Source: Synechococcus sp. CC9605
GTDB lineage: Bacteria; Cyanobacteriota; Cyanobacteriia; PCC-6307; Cyanobiaceae
Reading direction: 5' to 3'
Assembly: GCF_000012625.1 (NCBI RefSeq)
Contig: NC_007516.1
Span: forward strand, 1,116,001 to 1,180,000
DNA: 64,000 nucleotides
Position 1 is the stretch's first letter. Each line of letters opens with the position of its first letter. The position numbers were made by a program, and so were the translations under genes. This document shows positions 61,161 to 64,000 of this stretch, piece by piece. The notes beneath the pieces were generated by a model. It worked only from the letters and a program-made list of their open reading frames with translations. It had not been told where the DNA came from and did not search any database.

Positions 61161-61205
61161 TCAGGAATGAGTTGACGTCTTTCTGAGCCGATGGCTCATT
61201 CCTGA
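61161..61205 (+). terminator. Long-stem terminator after glgC
   Basis: A perfect 11-base inverted repeat, TCAGGAATGAG (61161-61171) and CTCATTCCTGA (61195-61205), with a 23-base loop, followed by CATTTATTGG. It lies 15 bases after the glgC stop. The weak T run makes it less than certain. Confidence 0.6.
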
Positions 61206-61280
61206 CATTTATTGGTTGATTTGCGGTCGAGACCAGCCGAAATCAACACACTGAGATCAGTCGTCAGTGGTCCTTAGGCC

Positions 61281-62699
61281 ATGTCCAAGTCTCACTTCGG
61301 CCTTATTGGTCTTGGCGTGATGGGCGAGAACCTCGTCCTGAATGCGGAGCGCAACGGTTTTTCCAGCGTTGTCTACAACCGCACCTACGCCAAAACCGAA
61401 GACTTCCTCCAGGGGCGCGGCAAGGACAAGAACATCCAGGGCGCAACCGACCTCGAGGATTTCGTCGGCAAGCTTGAACGCCCCCGCCGGATTTTGATGA
61501 TGGTGAAGGCGGGGCCCGCCGTCGATGCCGTTGTTGATCAGCTCTCTCCCTATCTCGAGGAAGGCGATCTGCTGATTGATGGAGGCAACTCCGACTATCA
61601 CGACACTGAACGTCGGGTAAAGCAACTCGAAAGCAAGAGTTTTGGCTTCATCGGTATGGGTGTGTCCGGTGGCGCCAAAGGTGCCCTGGAGGGTCCGAGC
61701 ATGATGCCCGGCGGAACTAAGACTTCCTACGAGGCCATCGAGGGCCTCGTGAACAAGATGGCGGCCCAGGTCGAAGACGGCCCTTGCGTCACCTACATCG
61801 GGCCAGGCGGATCAGGGCACCTGGTAAAAACCGTCCACAACGGGATCGAATACGGCATCGAGCAGATCCTTGCCGAGGGCTACGACCTGATGAAGCGGGT
61901 CAAGGGAATGAGCGGTGTGCAGATGGCCGACGTTCTCGGTCAATGGAACGCCACAGAAGAGTTGTCGTCGTATCTGGTGGAAATCACCGAGGTGTGTCTT
62001 CGCACCAAGGATCCCGTTGATGGCACGGATCTGGTGGAAAAAATCACCGATCAGGCTGGCCAGAAGGGCACGGGACTCTGGACCGTGGTGACGGCGCTGC
62101 AGATGGGTGCCTCCGTGCCCACCATCTATGCCTCCCTTAATGCACGGGTGATGAGCTCGATGAAGCCCCAGCGCATGGCGGCTGAATCGATCCTTAAGGG
62201 TCCTGCGATCAAGGACTTTGACCTGGGAACGCCTGACGACGCCATGGCTCCGTTGATGGATGCCACGGTGCTGAGCTGCATCGCCAGTTATGCCCAGGGA
62301 ATGGAGCTTCTACGCATCGCCTCGCAGGATCTCGATTATGAGCTCCACATGCCGTCCATCGCTCAGATCTGGAAGGGGGGCTGCATCATTCGGGCCCGTC
62401 TGCTGAAGCGGATTCAGGATGCTTTCGATGCTGATCCCCAACTGCCCAACCTGATGGTGGATCCTTGGTTCGCTGAGCAGATCAACCGACGTCTGCCCGG
62501 ACTGGCTCAAGTGGTGGCGGGTGCCGCCGAAGCCGGCATTCCCGTTCCCTGCTTCAGCAGCACCCTCGACTACGTCAACAGCTACCGCTCCGGTCGCCTT
62601 CCTCAGAACCTGGTTCAGGCGATGCGCGATTGCTTCGGCTCCCACACCTACCAAAGGGTCGACAAAGAGGGCACGTTCCATACCGAATGGCTCAGCTGA
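61281..62699 (+). CDS. gnd: 6-phosphogluconate dehydrogenase (decarboxylating)
   Basis: A 472-residue enzyme giving ribulose 5-phosphate and NADPH in the oxidative pentose-phosphate pathway. FGLIGLGVMGENLVLNAERN is the NADP site, and IGMGVSGGAKGALEGPSMMP and GSGHLVKTVHNGIEYG hold substrate and catalytic residues. The C-terminal tail has the usual PCFSSTLDYVNSYRSGRLPQ. It is followed 11 bases later by pgl, the preceding step of the same pathway. Confidence 0.97.
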   Translation: MSKSHFGLIGLGVMGENLVLNAERNGFSSVVYNRTYAKTEDFLQGRGKDKNIQGATDLEDFVGKLERPRRILMMVKAGPAVDAVVDQLSPYLEEGDLLIDGGNSDYHDTERRVKQLESKSFGFIGMGVSGGAKGALEGPSMMPGGTKTSYEAIEGLVNKMAAQVEDGPCVTYIGPGGSGHLVKTVHNGIEYGIEQILAEGYDLMKRVKGMSGVQMADVLGQWNATEELSSYLVEITEVCLRTKDPVDGTDLVEKITDQAGQKGTGLWTVVTALQMGASVPTIYASLNARVMSSMKPQRMAAESILKGPAIKDFDLGTPDDAMAPLMDATVLSCIASYAQGMELLRIASQDLDYELHMPSIAQIWKGGCIIRARLLKRIQDAFDADPQLPNLMVDPWFAEQINRRLPGLAQVVAGAAEAGIPVPCFSSTLDYVNSYRSGRLPQNLVQAMRDCFGSHTYQRVDKEGTFHTEWLS

Positions 62700-62710
62700 G
62701 TGATTGAGCG

Positions 62711-63424
62711 ATGACCAACTACCGCATCGAGCGGGCGAAGGATGCTCAGGACCTCGCCCGCCAGGCCTGTGAAACTGTTGCCGCCCAAATTGATCTGGCC
62801 TTGGATCATCGGGATCGTTGCCAGATCGCTCTCTCCGGGGGGAGCACGCCCGCCAGCGCTTACTCCCTGCTCGGTCAGGAACGGCTGCCCTGGGATCGGG
62901 TTGATGTCGTCCTGGGTGACGAGCGCTGGGTGGCTGCCGACGATGCGTCCAGCAACGCCGGCATGCTGCGCCGCACCCTGCTCGCACCCGGGCCAGGAGC
63001 TTCAGCCGCTTTTCATCCTATGCCCACCCTGGAACTGGAGAGTCCTGAGGCCAGTGCCCAGGCCTTTGCTGACCAGCTCTCTCAGCTGTGCCCAGGTGCA
63101 CCACCGGTGTTCGATGTGATGCTGCTGGGCCTGGGGGATGACGGCCACACCGCGTCCCTTTTCCCCGGCACTGAGGCTCCAGCGGTGCTGGATCGCTGGA
63201 CGACCATTGGTCGCGGCAAGGGGTTGGATCGCATCACCTTGACGGCTCCTGTGCTCAGTGCCGCCCGTCAGGTGATCTTCCTCGTCAGTGGGGCTGGAAA
63301 ACAGGAGGCCCTCAGGCGACTGGTGGATCCCTCTGAATCCTCTGATCGCACCCCCGCTCGGCTGGTTCAACCTGCTAGTGATGTGCTGGTCCTTGCCGAT
63401 CAGGATGCAGCCGCCGGTCTCTGA
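62711..63424 (+). CDS. pgl: 6-phosphogluconolactonase
   Basis: A 237-residue sugar-phosphate lactonase/isomerase-like protein. IALSGGSTPASAYSLLGQER, the DVVLGDERWVAADDASSN loop, and LLGLGDDGHTASLFPGTEA are family hallmarks. It hydrolyses 6-phosphogluconolactone, feeding Gnd. It overlaps the CIA30 gene by 20 bases, so gnd-pgl-CIA30 is one rightward operon. Confidence 0.95.
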   Translation: MTNYRIERAKDAQDLARQACETVAAQIDLALDHRDRCQIALSGGSTPASAYSLLGQERLPWDRVDVVLGDERWVAADDASSNAGMLRRTLLAPGPGASAAFHPMPTLELESPEASAQAFADQLSQLCPGAPPVFDVMLLGLGDDGHTASLFPGTEAPAVLDRWTTIGRGKGLDRITLTAPVLSAARQVIFLVSGAGKQEALRRLVDPSESSDRTPARLVQPASDVLVLADQDAAAGL

Positions 63425-63965
63425 GCAGATTCTTTTCCATGGCAGCGACTTTGCTGACTGGGCCAGCCTGAACGACACAATCATGGGCGGCCGATCCCGT
63501 GCTGGTTGTCGCGTAACCCCCGACGGACTCGTGCTGGAGGGCGAGCTGGTGGAGACCGGCGGTGGCTTTGTGAGCTGCCGTTCCCCGCGCCTGCAGCCTC
63601 CGCTCGATCTGTCCCCTTATTCGGCGCTTCAGCTGGATGTGGAGGGCGAGGGACGCACCCTGAAGATTGCCCTTGGTTGCCGGGATGGAGCCATGGGACT
63701 CACCGAACTGATTCCCGGTGGTCTCCGCTGGGTGGTGGATGTTCCGACTCAACCGTCTGGCGTGACCCCTGTTGTGGTGCCATTCGCCGACCTCAGACCC
63801 ACGGTGCGTGCCAAGCCCGTTGGCTTACCGCTGCGCTTCATTTCTAGTGGCATCACCCGCATTCAAGTGCTGCACTCGAAATTCGGCGATGCTGGAGATC
63901 TCAATCCGGGGTTTCGCGCTGGCTCCATCCGGGTGGTGATCCGCTCAATTCGCGCCTTGCCTTGA
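63405..63965 (+). CDS. CIA30 (NDUFAF1-like) domain protein
   Basis: A 186-residue protein. SDFADWASLNDTIMGGRSRA matches the CIA30 start, and the beta-sandwich continues with LEGELVETGGGFVSCRSPRL and an ending RAGSIRVVIRSIRAL. In mitochondria the domain belongs to a complex I assembly factor; in cyanobacteria it may assist complex assembly or bind carbohydrate, which is unproven. ATG 63405 lies within the pgl end. Confidence 0.88.
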   Translation: MQPPVSEQILFHGSDFADWASLNDTIMGGRSRAGCRVTPDGLVLEGELVETGGGFVSCRSPRLQPPLDLSPYSALQLDVEGEGRTLKIALGCRDGAMGLTELIPGGLRWVVDVPTQPSGVTPVVVPFADLRPTVRAKPVGLPLRFISSGITRIQVLHSKFGDAGDLNPGFRAGSIRVVIRSIRALP

Positions 63966-63969
63966 GTCG

Positions 63970-64000
63970 ATGGACCTTCTGGTGTTGATTGCCAAGGCAG
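63970..64000 (+). CDS. Start of an unidentified gene (truncated by window edge)
   Basis: An ATG four bases after the CIA30 stop opens a frame MDLLVLIAKA that runs off the window. Ten residues are too few to identify. The hydrophobic start might be a signal or membrane segment. Confidence 0.35.
   Translation, partial: MDLLVLIAKA

Noticed and set aside
1-64000. CRISPR arrays, rRNA operons and tRNA genes
   Set aside because: Reading both strands showed no regularly spaced repeats, no rRNA signature and no cloverleaf-compatible sequence.

Overview
The window (about 64 kb, GC-rich, tightly packed) is core chromosome of a marine unicellular cyanobacterium, most likely marine Synechococcus. It carries the phycobilisome gene apcF and the bilin reductase pcyA, which argue against a typical Prochlorococcus, plus psb28, chlP, gun4, hemA, glpX and ccsA. 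It also holds several small proteins that resemble picocyanobacterial families. Species assignment is an inference from gene content.

Core block 1 (1-34428) runs from the end of secD and secF through a tandem of AI-2E-type membrane proteins with psb28, mnmH beside a GUN4 gene, and glnA with a textbook NtcA promoter. It continues with apcF, a serine/alanine-glyoxylate-type aminotransferase, tadA, a PLP decarboxylase, lspA-bioY, sipA, two M16 peptidase genes divergent from pcyA, a DevBCA-type exporter, rpsB-tsf, recG, a VanX-like dipeptidase, and sir divergent from glyS.

The accessory region (34398-43618) is an integrated element of about 9.2 kb. A 16-bp direct repeat, whose inner 14 bp are palindromic, lies in the last codons of glyS and again at the far end. 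Insertion replaced the glyS 3' end, and the element supplies a new in-frame tail and stop codon. The element has a tyrosine recombinase beside the left repeat. It also has a four-gene leftward operon that includes a candidate single-stranded DNA-binding protein with an SSB-like acidic tail, and two LexA-box-like palindromes upstream of paralogous cysteine-rich proteins, with decayed further copies nearby. A divergent ribbon-helix-helix-like regulator faces a rightward cluster of five small genes, the last possibly a small terminase subunit. No capsid, tail, portal or large terminase gene was seen, so a damage-responsive phage satellite or relic is the best working hypothesis.

Core block 2 (43672-54249) holds chlP, a VanY-like carboxypeptidase, a U32 peptidase-family protein, typA, a DUF309 gene, the lptA-lptB-lptF transport genes and ccsA. 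A loose stretch (54250-56500) contains a secreted glycine-zipper protein, an RlpA-like lipoprotein gene broken by an in-frame stop, a possible 42-residue membrane protein and repeats.

Core block 3 (56560-64000) is a carbon and tetrapyrrole block: rpe, glpX, hemA, glgC, gnd, pgl and a CIA30 gene. It links Calvin-cycle and oxidative pentose-phosphate steps, glycogen synthesis and 5-aminolevulinate formation. No tRNA, rRNA, CRISPR array or recognisable IS element was found.
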